From: Mucilaginibacter gracilis
Lineage (GTDB): Bacteria; Bacteroidota; Bacteroidia; Sphingobacteriales; Sphingobacteriaceae
DNA length: 64,000 bases
Reading direction: 5' to 3'
NCBI RefSeq assembly: GCF_003633615.1
Contig: NZ_RBKU01000001.1
Coordinates: 682,001 to 746,000 of the forward strand
Each line of letters starts with the position of its first letter. Within the stretch, counting starts at the first letter, position 1. The notes beneath the pieces were generated by a model that had not been told where the DNA came from, searched no databases, and saw nothing but the letters and a program-made list of their open reading frames with translations. The translations under genes were made by a program, and so were the position numbers. Below are positions 47,076 to 53,687 of this stretch, in pieces.

Positions 47076-47954
47076 ATGAGCATTTATTCATTTGACAAGA
47101 TCGAAGAGATGACTGAGTTGAATTTTCAACTCACTTCAACGAGCGTTACGGTATTTATTAATTCTATTAATAAAGAGTTGATGTCATATGGGTTGAAAAT
47201 TTTAAAAAATGAATTTGCAATTGAAAACATCGTTCAAGATGCATATTTAAAATTATGGAATTTTAAAGACACTATCACTGATAGAGGTCATGCTGTAGCC
47301 TTTCTTAAACAAAACATCAAATGGGGTTGCCATTCCTATTTCCGTAGTAAAACGACCCGCTTTCATCGCCAGATGATTGAACTGGATTCATTGGAGTCTT
47401 ACGACGCTATTTTATTACCCAATGCGGTTTTCCATAACGACGAAGAAGTTGACGATAATCTTCAGAATGATCGTTTACGATCCACCTGGACTGCTATTTC
47501 GCATATCTTTTATGGTAAAGAAAAAGAGGTTGTTGAGTTATATTTTAAAAACGACCTAACCCATAAACAAATTGCTCTTCGCTACAACCTGTCGGTTACA
47601 ACAGTAACAATGATACTTGATAAAAGTAAGGCGAAATTAAAAACTATGCTGGTTTCAGCGCCGGAAAAGATGGGTACTAACAATAAGCCAAATCAACTGC
47701 CTTTGCTAACTTCTATCAACAGGCCGGACGAGTTTGATGGCTTGAACCATGATCAAAAGCAAATTTATTATTTGCGAACAATCTCTAAATACAGTTTTGA
47801 GCGAATAGCCACGGAATTAAAACTGCCTGTTTCCTACGTTCAAAGGGAATACGTAAGAGCCTGGCAAGCGGTGAGCTGTCAAAAAAAAGAAAAATTAACC
47901 GCCGCCAAATGGCGAAATCAGTCCGCCAAACAATACACACCCATAAGCGCCTGA
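47076..47954 (+). CDS. ECF-type sigma factor with extra C-terminal HTH, partner of dCas12f
   Basis: A 292-aa protein started at ATG 47076 (MSIYSFDKIEEM); a GTG two codons earlier is also possible. Sigma region 2 covers about residues 26-98 (KELMSYGLKILKNEFAIENI, VQDAYLKLWNFKDTITDRGH, IKWGCHSYFRSKTTRFHRQM). Sigma region 4 covers about 131-190 (IFYGKEKEVVELYFKNDLTH, KQIALRYNLSVTTVTMILDK). Unlike a standard ECF factor of about 190 aa it continues with some 95 residues containing another HTH-like segment (LNHDQKQIYYLRTISKYSFE, RIATELKLPVSYVQREYVRA). No anti-sigma factor is adjacent. Only 3 nt separate its stop from the next start, so the two products should be made together. Role by inference: it recruits RNA polymerase to DNA bound by the RNA-guided partner. 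Confidence 0.85.
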   Translation: MSIYSFDKIEEMTELNFQLTSTSVTVFINSINKELMSYGLKILKNEFAIENIVQDAYLKLWNFKDTITDRGHAVAFLKQNIKWGCHSYFRSKTTRFHRQMIELDSLESYDAILLPNAVFHNDEEVDDNLQNDRLRSTWTAISHIFYGKEKEVVELYFKNDLTHKQIALRYNLSVTTVTMILDKSKAKLKTMLVSAPEKMGTNNKPNQLPLLTSINRPDEFDGLNHDQKQIYYLRTISKYSFERIATELKLPVSYVQREYVRAWQAVSCQKKEKLTAAKWRNQSAKQYTPISA

Positions 47955-47957
47955 TCT

Positions 47958-49052
47958 ATGGCAAAATCAATGCATATAACAAGAAAGGTTCAGCTATTGA
48001 TCAATAGCGCCGACAAGGATTTTGTTTATGAATCTATCGGCAAATTGATGAAATGGCAAAACATCTGCTTTAAATGCGCCAACTTAATCTACACGCATCA
48101 TTTTTTGCAGGAACAGATCGCCGAAATGGTCTATCTCGCTGAAGGTACAAGGCTTAAATTGACGGATCACAATAAGGATTCAGATGGAATGCTGGTTTCA
48201 TCCCGAACTAATTCAACCTACAAAATACTAACTAATAAATTTAAAGGACAGATACCAAGCAATATTTTCAATAACCTGAACAGTCAGCTGGTTGCCACCT
48301 TTATTAAAGAAAGATCGCTCTACTATGAGGGCGAGCGTTCGATTAAAAATTTTAAACGAACCATCACACTGCCTTTCAGCGCAGAATGCATCCGGCAACT
48401 CAGCGAACATAATGAAACCGGTAATTTCACTTTTACCTTGTTCGGAATACCGTTTAAAACCTATCTCGGAAATGGCTTTGATGAGAAACGCGATCTGTTT
48501 AAACAAGTAATAACCTCCAATCTTAAGATGGCGACAAGCTTTCTTAAAATTGAACAAAAGAAAATTTATCTCCTCGCCACTTTCGTACAGGAACAGCAAA
48601 CTTATTTATTGAATGAAGAAGTGATTGCTGAAGCGTCACTATCTCTTGAAATTCCATTATTGGTCAAAGTTGGACGGGTGAGTTTTTCCATCGGCACCAA
48701 GGAGGAATTTCTTTACCGGAGACTTGCCATACAAACTGCCCGCAGCCGCGTGCAAACATCAGTTAATGGTAATCGCTCCGGTCACGGCAGGAAGCGCAAA
48801 CGCAAGCCATTGGAACATTATCTGCATTTGGAAAGAGATTATATAGATCATAAGCTGCACGTATACAGCAGGCGGCTGATAGACTTTTGTTTAAAACACC
48901 GTGCAGCTACGCTTATACTAACTGATCAGCAAGAGAAAGAGGAAGCTGCTAAAGCCGAGCCGTTCCTACTTAGAAACTGGAGTTACGGTCAATTCAAAGA
49001 TAAGATTGCTTTTAAAGCGGCAAAAGTCGGTATAAATCTGATTGTTGAATAG
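47958..49052 (+). CDS. Nuclease-dead Cas12f/TnpB-family protein (dCas12f-like), predicted RNA-guided DNA-binding protein
   Basis: A 364-aa protein. The C-terminal third matches the Cas12f/TnpB RuvC region: IGTKEEFLYRRLAIQTARSR (245-264) and GHGRKRKRKPLEHYLHLERD (275-294) as the bridge-helix-like arginine-rich part. HKLHVYSRRLIDFCLKHRAA (298-317) leads to the RuvC-II strand TLILTDQQ, where Thr322 stands in place of the catalytic Glu of the family IVIEDL motif. RNWSYGQFKDKIAFKAAKVG (339-358) precedes the end. At the RuvC-I strand (about 223-234, AEASLSLEIPL) Ser227 sits where Asp is expected. The protein ends before RuvC-III and the zinc finger. It should bind guide RNA and DNA without cutting. 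It is translationally coupled to the sigma factor and followed by two guide-like RNAs. Family assignment is by eye. Confidence 0.82.
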   Translation: MAKSMHITRKVQLLINSADKDFVYESIGKLMKWQNICFKCANLIYTHHFLQEQIAEMVYLAEGTRLKLTDHNKDSDGMLVSSRTNSTYKILTNKFKGQIPSNIFNNLNSQLVATFIKERSLYYEGERSIKNFKRTITLPFSAECIRQLSEHNETGNFTFTLFGIPFKTYLGNGFDEKRDLFKQVITSNLKMATSFLKIEQKKIYLLATFVQEQQTYLLNEEVIAEASLSLEIPLLVKVGRVSFSIGTKEEFLYRRLAIQTARSRVQTSVNGNRSGHGRKRKRKPLEHYLHLERDYIDHKLHVYSRRLIDFCLKHRAATLILTDQQEKEEAAKAEPFLLRNWSYGQFKDKIAFKAAKVGINLIVE

Positions 49053-49054
49053 TT

Positions 49055-49190
49055 TTAAATATTTGAGGCTGCTTGTACAGCCGTAAGGTGAATCTTTAAA
49101 TGCCTCACTAAGCAGGGTTAAAGTTTAGTAACCTCGCTTACAACGCGTCCTCTTATCGTGTTTTCACCACAATAATGGCAGGGCTAATGA
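49055..49190 (+). ncRNA. Predicted guide RNA 1 (scaffold plus 3' guide)
   Basis: It starts 3 nt after the dCas12f stop. The conserved scaffold, about 49055-49163, begins TTAAATATTTGAGGCTGC. A perfect hairpin GGCTG/CAGCC is at 49067-49082, a second weaker stem is around GTGAA...CTCAC, and an AACG/CGTGTTT segment lies near 49142-49163. The same layout is repeated 201 nt downstream. After CGTGTTT the two copies lose all similarity; the tail here begins TCACCACAATAATGGCAGGG, which I read as the guide. The exact ends and guide boundary are estimates. A rough visual search found no convincing full match to the guide in this window. Confidence 0.7.
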
Positions 49191-49255
49191 ATAGGGTTTC
49201 ATCGAATGTCTTAACCACTGAAGTGATATTTTATAACTCATATTATTAGATAGGA

Positions 49256-49395
49256 TTAAATATTGGAGGCTGCTTGTACAGCCGTAGGGTGAGGCTTTTT
49301 TACCTCACTAAGTAACGGTGAAAGTTTACGATGACCTTACCCGCGCATACAACGGCTCGCTTGTCGTATTTAATTGGCAAGTTGATTTTATAAAA
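49256..49395 (+). ncRNA. Predicted guide RNA 2 (scaffold plus 3' guide)
   Basis: The second copy of the scaffold, about 49256-49371, begins TTAAATATTGGAGGCTGC and shares the perfect hairpin GGCTG/CAGCC. A stronger stem GTGAGG/CCTCAC with a T-rich loop follows (weaker in copy 1). Both copies continue with GTGAAAGTTTA/GTTAAAGTTTA and TACAACG...TCGT blocks. Compensating differences within the stem argue for a conserved RNA structure. After CGTATTT the tail is AATTGGCAAGTTGATTTTAT, unrelated to that of copy 1. I see no coding potential. The promoter may lie in the AT-rich 65 nt upstream or in the conserved TTAAATATT block. Confidence 0.7.
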
Positions 49396-49696
49396 TATAG
49401 GAATTAGAAAAATGTCGCAGACATGCTCAAGTGACATTTCCTATAACCTATAGTAATAATTTATAACTATAACGAGTAGGTGCTTTTACGAAAAGCCCGT
49501 ATTGTTGTATTGTGTCGCCATCACGAAGCATGCAGGGTGCAGCTGAGTGAGGCCGTCAAGGACAGGTCACTGGCAATGGCACATTAAAGTATTGAAGGTA
49601 TGAAAATTCATTCTGGCAATTTATTTAACGACTCCTGATATAATCACATTAGCCCTTGCAGCAATTAACTGATTTTAAGGAATTCATTTAAAGTTT
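49396..49696. other. Non-coding region with two hairpins between the guide RNAs and the small membrane proteins
   Basis: AAATGTC (49410-49416) pairs with GACATTT (49433-49439) and alternatively with GACAT at 49420-49424. GCTTTT (49482-49487) pairs with AAAAGC (49491-49496) around an ACG loop. Neither is followed by a T-run. The region 49515-49600 is more GC-rich. No ORF is credible. It could contain a terminator of guide RNA 2, an attenuator, or the promoter of the following genes. Confidence 0.4.
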
Positions 49697-49861
49697 ATGA
49701 AAACGCTCCTTTTCTTTTTATTTACAGTATTTGCTTCGACCATGTTCATGTGGTCGGCAATATTCACAGGCAAAGACATTGTTACGCATGCTTTTATCGC
49801 ACTTGGCTTATGGGCATTGTTTGTTATCTATGCCACAAGAAGGCGGCATGTTAAATACTAA
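49697..49861 (+). CDS. Small membrane protein
   Basis: A 54-aa ORF starting MKTLLFFLFTVFASTMFMWS with two hydrophobic segments separated by FTGKDIVTH and a basic tail RRRHVKY. The ATG is preceded by a GGAATTCATTT stretch. It precedes another small membrane protein and traJ on the same strand, 69 nt before the next start, so it may belong to a conjugation-type operon. No family is recognised. Confidence 0.6.
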   Translation: MKTLLFFLFTVFASTMFMWSAIFTGKDIVTHAFIALGLWALFVIYATRRRHVKY

Positions 49862-49930
49862 GAATGTCTTCCGATCATGATATCCTGTAATAGGTAATTA
49901 CAGGATCGACGTATTTTAAATTCTATTACA

Positions 49931-50182
49931 ATGCAAAAGCGATTCCTAAAAGTCGCCATTTTCACCTGGTTTTGGGTAACCAACATCATCTCTGCGGGAG
50001 CAATCGAAGCCGCCATCCGCCTCCCCACTTATCGTTTTCAATATCTCCTGTTAGCGGGTATACTGTGGACGGTTTATTTGCTCTTTTGGTACAGGCGAAT
50101 CAAGCGCGAGCGAAAAAGAGGCGAACATGAGCCGGTATGGCGTTATTACTGGCGAACCCGTTTATCAAAAGGAGCATTGTGA
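49931..50182 (+). CDS. Small membrane protein upstream of traJ
   Basis: An 83-aa ORF with two transmembrane segments (VAIFTWFWVTNIISAGAI and FQYLLLAGILWTVYLLFWY) and a strongly basic cytoplasmic tail (RRIKRERKRGEHEPVWRYYW). It is encoded about 100 nt before traJ in the same direction. A GC-rich stretch with possible hairpins (around 50209-50262) lies between it and traJ and might act as an attenuator. The family is unknown; co-location suggests a role with TraJ. Confidence 0.6.
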   Translation: MQKRFLKVAIFTWFWVTNIISAGAIEAAIRLPTYRFQYLLLAGILWTVYLLFWYRRIKRERKRGEHEPVWRYYWRTRLSKGAL

Positions 50183-50279
50183 TCTCCTGATCGGAACATC
50201 TTCCGAATAAAAGGGCTGTTACCGCCCTGACGCTTGCCAGCCTTTCGGCGGGTAAGCTTTGAATTACAAATAATATTTA

Positions 50280-51431
50280 ATGAAAAAATTCACGCTAACG
50301 TTATTAATTATAATTATTTGCGGATTAACGGCTTTTGCACAGGATAGCACCGGCAGTAACAAAGCCTTTGACATGTTTCAGGGTGCTGAAGTGTACGAAG
50401 ACGGAATGATGCAAATGCTCACCGGGCTTAGGGATCAGATCTGGGGCCAGGGTGTCGATTTTGTAAATGATGCCAAAGCCCTTTCTGCCATTTTCATGAT
50501 TATTTTTTTCGCGATCAGATCTTATGAAATGATGGTCGGCGATAAGCAAATGGAAATTATGCCTTTACTCCGCCCTTTCGGTCTGTCGATGATCATTTTA
50601 TGGTGGAACGTTTTTGTAAGAATGGTTGCGTTTCCATGCGAGCTGGTCGAAAATCAGGCGAAGGACAAATGGCAGACCGCGCAGGTAGAGGCCGACAACC
50701 TCCGGGTCAAACGGGCCGAGTTGATGAAAGAAATGGCTGATAGTCTTTATAATTTTCAAGCGCAGACCAGTGTCGCGGAAAAGGAATCAGATACCTGGTA
50801 TGGTCAGGCCTGGGATCAGGTCACAAGTACGGTTAAACAAGGGATATCTACCGTTGTAGGACCAATATTGGAATTGAAGCAAAGGCTTCAAATCAGCCTT
50901 CAATTACTCCTTACACAGCTTTTAGAGTTAATAGCGGTATGGATATTAAGGATCGCCACCTATTTCGTATTCTTTATACAGGTTTTCTATTCCAGCTTAC
51001 TTGTGCTACTCGGCCCCTTTGCGATAGCGGTCAGTATCCTTCCGGCATTCAGAGATAGTTTTACGACTTGGGTTGCCCGTTTTATTTCTGTAAATCTCTA
51101 TGGCGCGATAGCCTACCTGATCATGTGGTTGTCAGCGTACATACAGCAATATGCAATGACCGTGGAGATCAGCCGGTATCAGGGTATTTTGCATGGAAGC
51201 GGTACCGCCAATAAAATGGCGGAGTTTGCCATTTTTGCATCTAATGGTATACTATCTTTCGGAACAGTGATCGTCACTTTTTTAATTGGCGCGATTGCCA
51301 TGTTTACCGTGCCCAGTATATCAACATGGGTTGTATCTACTTCCGGTATAAGTTCAGCGGCATCTACTTTTGGCAGGCAGGCATCTGTGGCCTCCAAAGT
51401 GGTTACTAAGACTGTTACCGGAGTGTTTTAA
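50280..51431 (+). CDS. traJ: TraJ-like conjugative transfer membrane protein
   Basis: A 383-aa protein with a signal peptide (ending LTAFAQ). A periplasmic-side segment is followed by transmembrane helices around SAIFMIIFFAIRSYEMMVGD and FGLSMIILWWNVFVRMV, then a coiled-coil-prone stretch 120-170. The C-terminal membrane cluster is LLTQLLELIAVWILRIATYF, YSSLLVLLGPFAIAVSILPA and ISVNLYGAIAYLIMWLSAYI. This is the Bacteroidota TraJ of conjugative transposons, a VirB6-like inner-membrane channel component. No traG, traI, traK, traM or traN flanks it, so it is an orphan: a relic, or a component recruited to another use or to mobilisation by a helper. Confidence 0.85.
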   Translation: MKKFTLTLLIIIICGLTAFAQDSTGSNKAFDMFQGAEVYEDGMMQMLTGLRDQIWGQGVDFVNDAKALSAIFMIIFFAIRSYEMMVGDKQMEIMPLLRPFGLSMIILWWNVFVRMVAFPCELVENQAKDKWQTAQVEADNLRVKRAELMKEMADSLYNFQAQTSVAEKESDTWYGQAWDQVTSTVKQGISTVVGPILELKQRLQISLQLLLTQLLELIAVWILRIATYFVFFIQVFYSSLLVLLGPFAIAVSILPAFRDSFTTWVARFISVNLYGAIAYLIMWLSAYIQQYAMTVEISRYQGILHGSGTANKMAEFAIFASNGILSFGTVIVTFLIGAIAMFTVPSISTWVVSTSGISSAASTFGRQASVASKVVTKTVTGVF

Positions 51432-51705
51432 GCGAACTAAGGAAGCCGCTTGATTGAACATGGGCGGCTTCCTTTTTTTAGCGGGTTGAAATATCCGCAC
51501 TATTAGCCGGTTATTCCGGCCACCATTGAAATCTGGATTTTCTAATTTCAAGGTGCTTACATGAATAATGATACCGCCGGGTCCGTAAGGTTTCTGTAAT
51601 GCGCCGTTTATTGTTCCCGACTGTATCATCTGTCGGCGCACATGCCTGGAATTGTTACAGGCGTTAAGTGACTACCGATGACAGGGATTAATAAATCACA
51701 TTACG

Positions 51706-51867
51706 ATGAAGAGCGATTCTTCAAACAAAAGAACAGTAACTACCAGTCAGGCCATTAAAATGTTGGAAAAAAATGGTGTAAAAGTTACTGAAAAAAAAGC
51801 CCAGGAAATTTTGGATTTAATGTATTTTTTAGCTAAATTGATTGTAAATCAGAACTTTAACAAATGA
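51706..51867 (+). CDS. Small protein coupled to the serine recombinase
   Basis: A 53-aa ORF: MKSDSSNKRTVTTSQAIKML and then EKNGVKVTEKKAQEILDLMY, ending AKLIVNQNFNK. Its stop overlaps the recombinase start (ATGA at 51864-51867), so the two are translationally coupled. Such small proteins regularly precede large serine recombinases in Bacteroidota; databases often carry the doubtful label of a PTS sugar transporter subunit for them, which nothing here supports. The 274 nt upstream, to traJ, are non-coding. Confidence 0.8.
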   Translation: MKSDSSNKRTVTTSQAIKMLEKNGVKVTEKKAQEILDLMYFLAKLIVNQNFNK

Positions 51868-53420
51868 AAGTAGCAGATATTTATATAAGGGTGAGTACAG
51901 ATGAACAGGCCGATAAAGGTTATTCTCAAAGAAGCCAGGAAGAGGTACTGCGCCGCTATTGTGAGATTAACAACATCAGTATAAGGAAAACCATATTTGA
52001 AGATCATTCTGCCAAAACGTTTGTCAGGCCCCAGTGGCAGGGCTTGTTGCTCAACCTGAGGAAGCAGCGCGGAAAAATCGATCTTATCTTATTTACGAAG
52101 TGGGACAGGTTTAGCCGAAACGCACCAGATGCTTATCAAATGATCAACACACTTAAAATATTAGGTGTGGAGCCGCAGGCTATAGAACAGCCTTTGGATA
52201 TGGAAGTTCCTGAAAACAAAATGATGCTGGCTATTTATCTTACTGCACCGGAGATAGAAAACGACAGAAGGGCATTAAATACATTTTATGGTCTAAGGCG
52301 TGCCAGGAAGGAAGGCCGTTGGGTATCTCACGCCCCTGTGGGTTATATCAACAGGCACGATGCTACAGGGAAGAAATATATTGCTATCGATCCGCCACAG
52401 GCTAAAATCATGGAATGGGCATTTAACGAGATTGCAAAGGGTATTTATTCCACGCAGCAAGTATATGAAAAAGCTGCGGAGATGGGTTTAAAGTGTAAGC
52501 GGAACAACTTTTACGTGGCGGTGCGCAATCCTGTTTATTGCGGAAAGATACTAATCGTTAAATATAAGGACGAAGCGGCACACACCGTTAAGGGATTGCA
52601 TGATGGCATTATTTCTGAATCTTTATTTTACGACGTTCAGGACGTTTTAAGCGGGAAAAAGAGGGAGGAGAAAACAAAGGTTCATTCGCCGGATATGTTG
52701 CCTTTAAGGGGCTTTATTAAATGCTCAAGGTGCAACCGCATTTTGTGCGGGAGCGCATCCAAAGGTCGCAATGGATATTACTACTACTATCATTGTTCTT
52801 CAGCTTGTGGGTGCAGGTATAAGGCCGAAGAGGTAAATAAAGTATTCGATCAGGTAATAGAGGAATTCACTATCCAGGAGGAATATGCAGATCTGTTTAC
52901 TGAAGTTATCAGGGATACGTACAAAAACCAAAATACGACAACTTTGGTATCCCGTTCTGAATTGCTAAAGGAAATCAATGAGCTGAATAACCGCACCAGT
53001 AAAGCAAGGGAACTTCTTTTAAACGGAGACATTGACGGTGCCGATTATAAGACCATTAAATCAGAAAATGAATACAAGGTAAATGTATTAGAAGCGAAGT
53101 TATCGGAAGCAGCAGCGGCTAATTCCAAGACTGCGAACATTGAACCGCTACTTAGACCGGCTATTAGCAAATTAACGAGATTAAATACAATCTATTCAAA
53201 ATCAGATAGTTCCAATAAACGAGAATTAATTGGTTCGATGTACCCCCAAAAATTCACTTTCGAGGAATTGCAACATCGAACCGCTTTGACGAGTGAATTG
53301 TACTCTTGTATCTACTTGATTAACAGTGAAATAAAAGGCAAAAAAGAAGGGCAAGCGACCGATTTCTCGTGCTTGCCCATTCTGGCTCCTGAGGCTGGGC
53401 TCGAACCAGCGACCCTCTGA
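51864..53420 (+). CDS. Large serine recombinase
   Basis: A 518-aa site-specific recombinase. The N-terminal resolvase domain has the catalytic Ser11 in ADIYIRVSTDEQADKGYSQR and LFTKWDRFSRNAPDAYQMIN. Next come the recombinase domain (RRARKEGRWVSHAPVGYINR), the zinc ribbon (FIKCSRCNRILCGS, then CSSACGCRY) and a coiled-coil region around 350-420. It should catalyse integration and excision of an element. The last 30 or so codons run through a terminator hairpin (53349-53378) and a tRNA-Asn 3' fragment read on the opposite strand, giving the tail LAPEAGLEPATL; that tail is not a real protein domain. The native C-terminus was probably different before integration next to it. Confidence 0.93.
   Translation: MKVADIYIRVSTDEQADKGYSQRSQEEVLRRYCEINNISIRKTIFEDHSAKTFVRPQWQGLLLNLRKQRGKIDLILFTKWDRFSRNAPDAYQMINTLKILGVEPQAIEQPLDMEVPENKMMLAIYLTAPEIENDRRALNTFYGLRRARKEGRWVSHAPVGYINRHDATGKKYIAIDPPQAKIMEWAFNEIAKGIYSTQQVYEKAAEMGLKCKRNNFYVAVRNPVYCGKILIVKYKDEAAHTVKGLHDGIISESLFYDVQDVLSGKKREEKTKVHSPDMLPLRGFIKCSRCNRILCGSASKGRNGYYYYYHCSSACGCRYKAEEVNKVFDQVIEEFTIQEEYADLFTEVIRDTYKNQNTTTLVSRSELLKEINELNNRTSKARELLLNGDIDGADYKTIKSENEYKVNVLEAKLSEAAAANSKTANIEPLLRPAISKLTRLNTIYSKSDSSNKRELIGSMYPQKFTFEELQHRTALTSELYSCIYLINSEIKGKKEGQATDFSCLPILAPEAGLEPATL
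53349..53378 (-). terminator. Minus-strand terminator linked to the tRNA-Asn fragment
   Basis: GGGCAAGC (53349-53356) pairs with GCTTGCCC (53371-53378). Read on the minus strand the stem is followed by CTTCTTTTTT. It lies 4 nt after the CCA end of the tRNA-Asn fragment, so it is most simply the native terminator of that tRNA gene. Confidence 0.65.
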
Positions 53421-53431
53421 TTAACAGTCAA
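53383..53431 (-). repeat. 3' fragment of a tRNA-Asn(GTT) gene: attachment site
   Basis: On the minus strand the sequence has an anticodon-loop match CTGTTAA (anticodon GTT, 53423-53425), and a T-stem GCTGG/CCAGC around TTCGAGC. A 7-nt acceptor strand CTCAGGA, discriminator G and CCA ending at 53383 complete it. The 5' half (acceptor 5' strand, D arm) is missing, so this is not a functional tRNA. A 3' tRNA half next to a tyrosine integrase is the classic left over of integration at a tRNA gene (attL/attR). The complete tRNA-Asn should lie at the other end of the element, beyond the window. Confidence 0.85.
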
Positions 53432-53687
53432 TTATTGACACTTATTGATGTTTTGATATTCTTTGCTATTAATTGATTATCAGTTATTTATAATATATAT
53501 AGAAAGCTAAGTTTTACGATTTTTTGTGATTTGGCGTTCGTTTCTCTGCAAATTTTCTGCAAATAATTCGAACATTTTGCTTATATTTGACTTATACAAA
53601 ATGCTAAATGTCAGTATATTAATACAATTAATGATATTTTGACTTTTATGTAGTTCTGCAAATTTATTCATTTTAATCGTTTTTATC

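Noticed and set aside
47958..49052. Active TnpB of an IS605-type transposon
   Set aside because: There is no tnpA, no IS605 ends, substituted RuvC-I/II positions and no RuvC-III or zinc finger. Coupling to a sigma gene argues against a nuclease.
49055..49395. CRISPR array
   Set aside because: There are only two copies of a repeat of more than 100 nt with internal hairpins. No short repeats with regular spacers and no adaptation genes are present. Guide-RNA copies fit better.
51706..51867. PTS sugar transporter subunit
   Set aside because: The 53-aa protein has no PTS phosphorylation motif or membrane segment and is coupled to a recombinase.
53383..53431. Functional tRNA-Asn gene
   Set aside because: The acceptor 5' strand and D arm are absent; only the 3' half from the anticodon arm is present.
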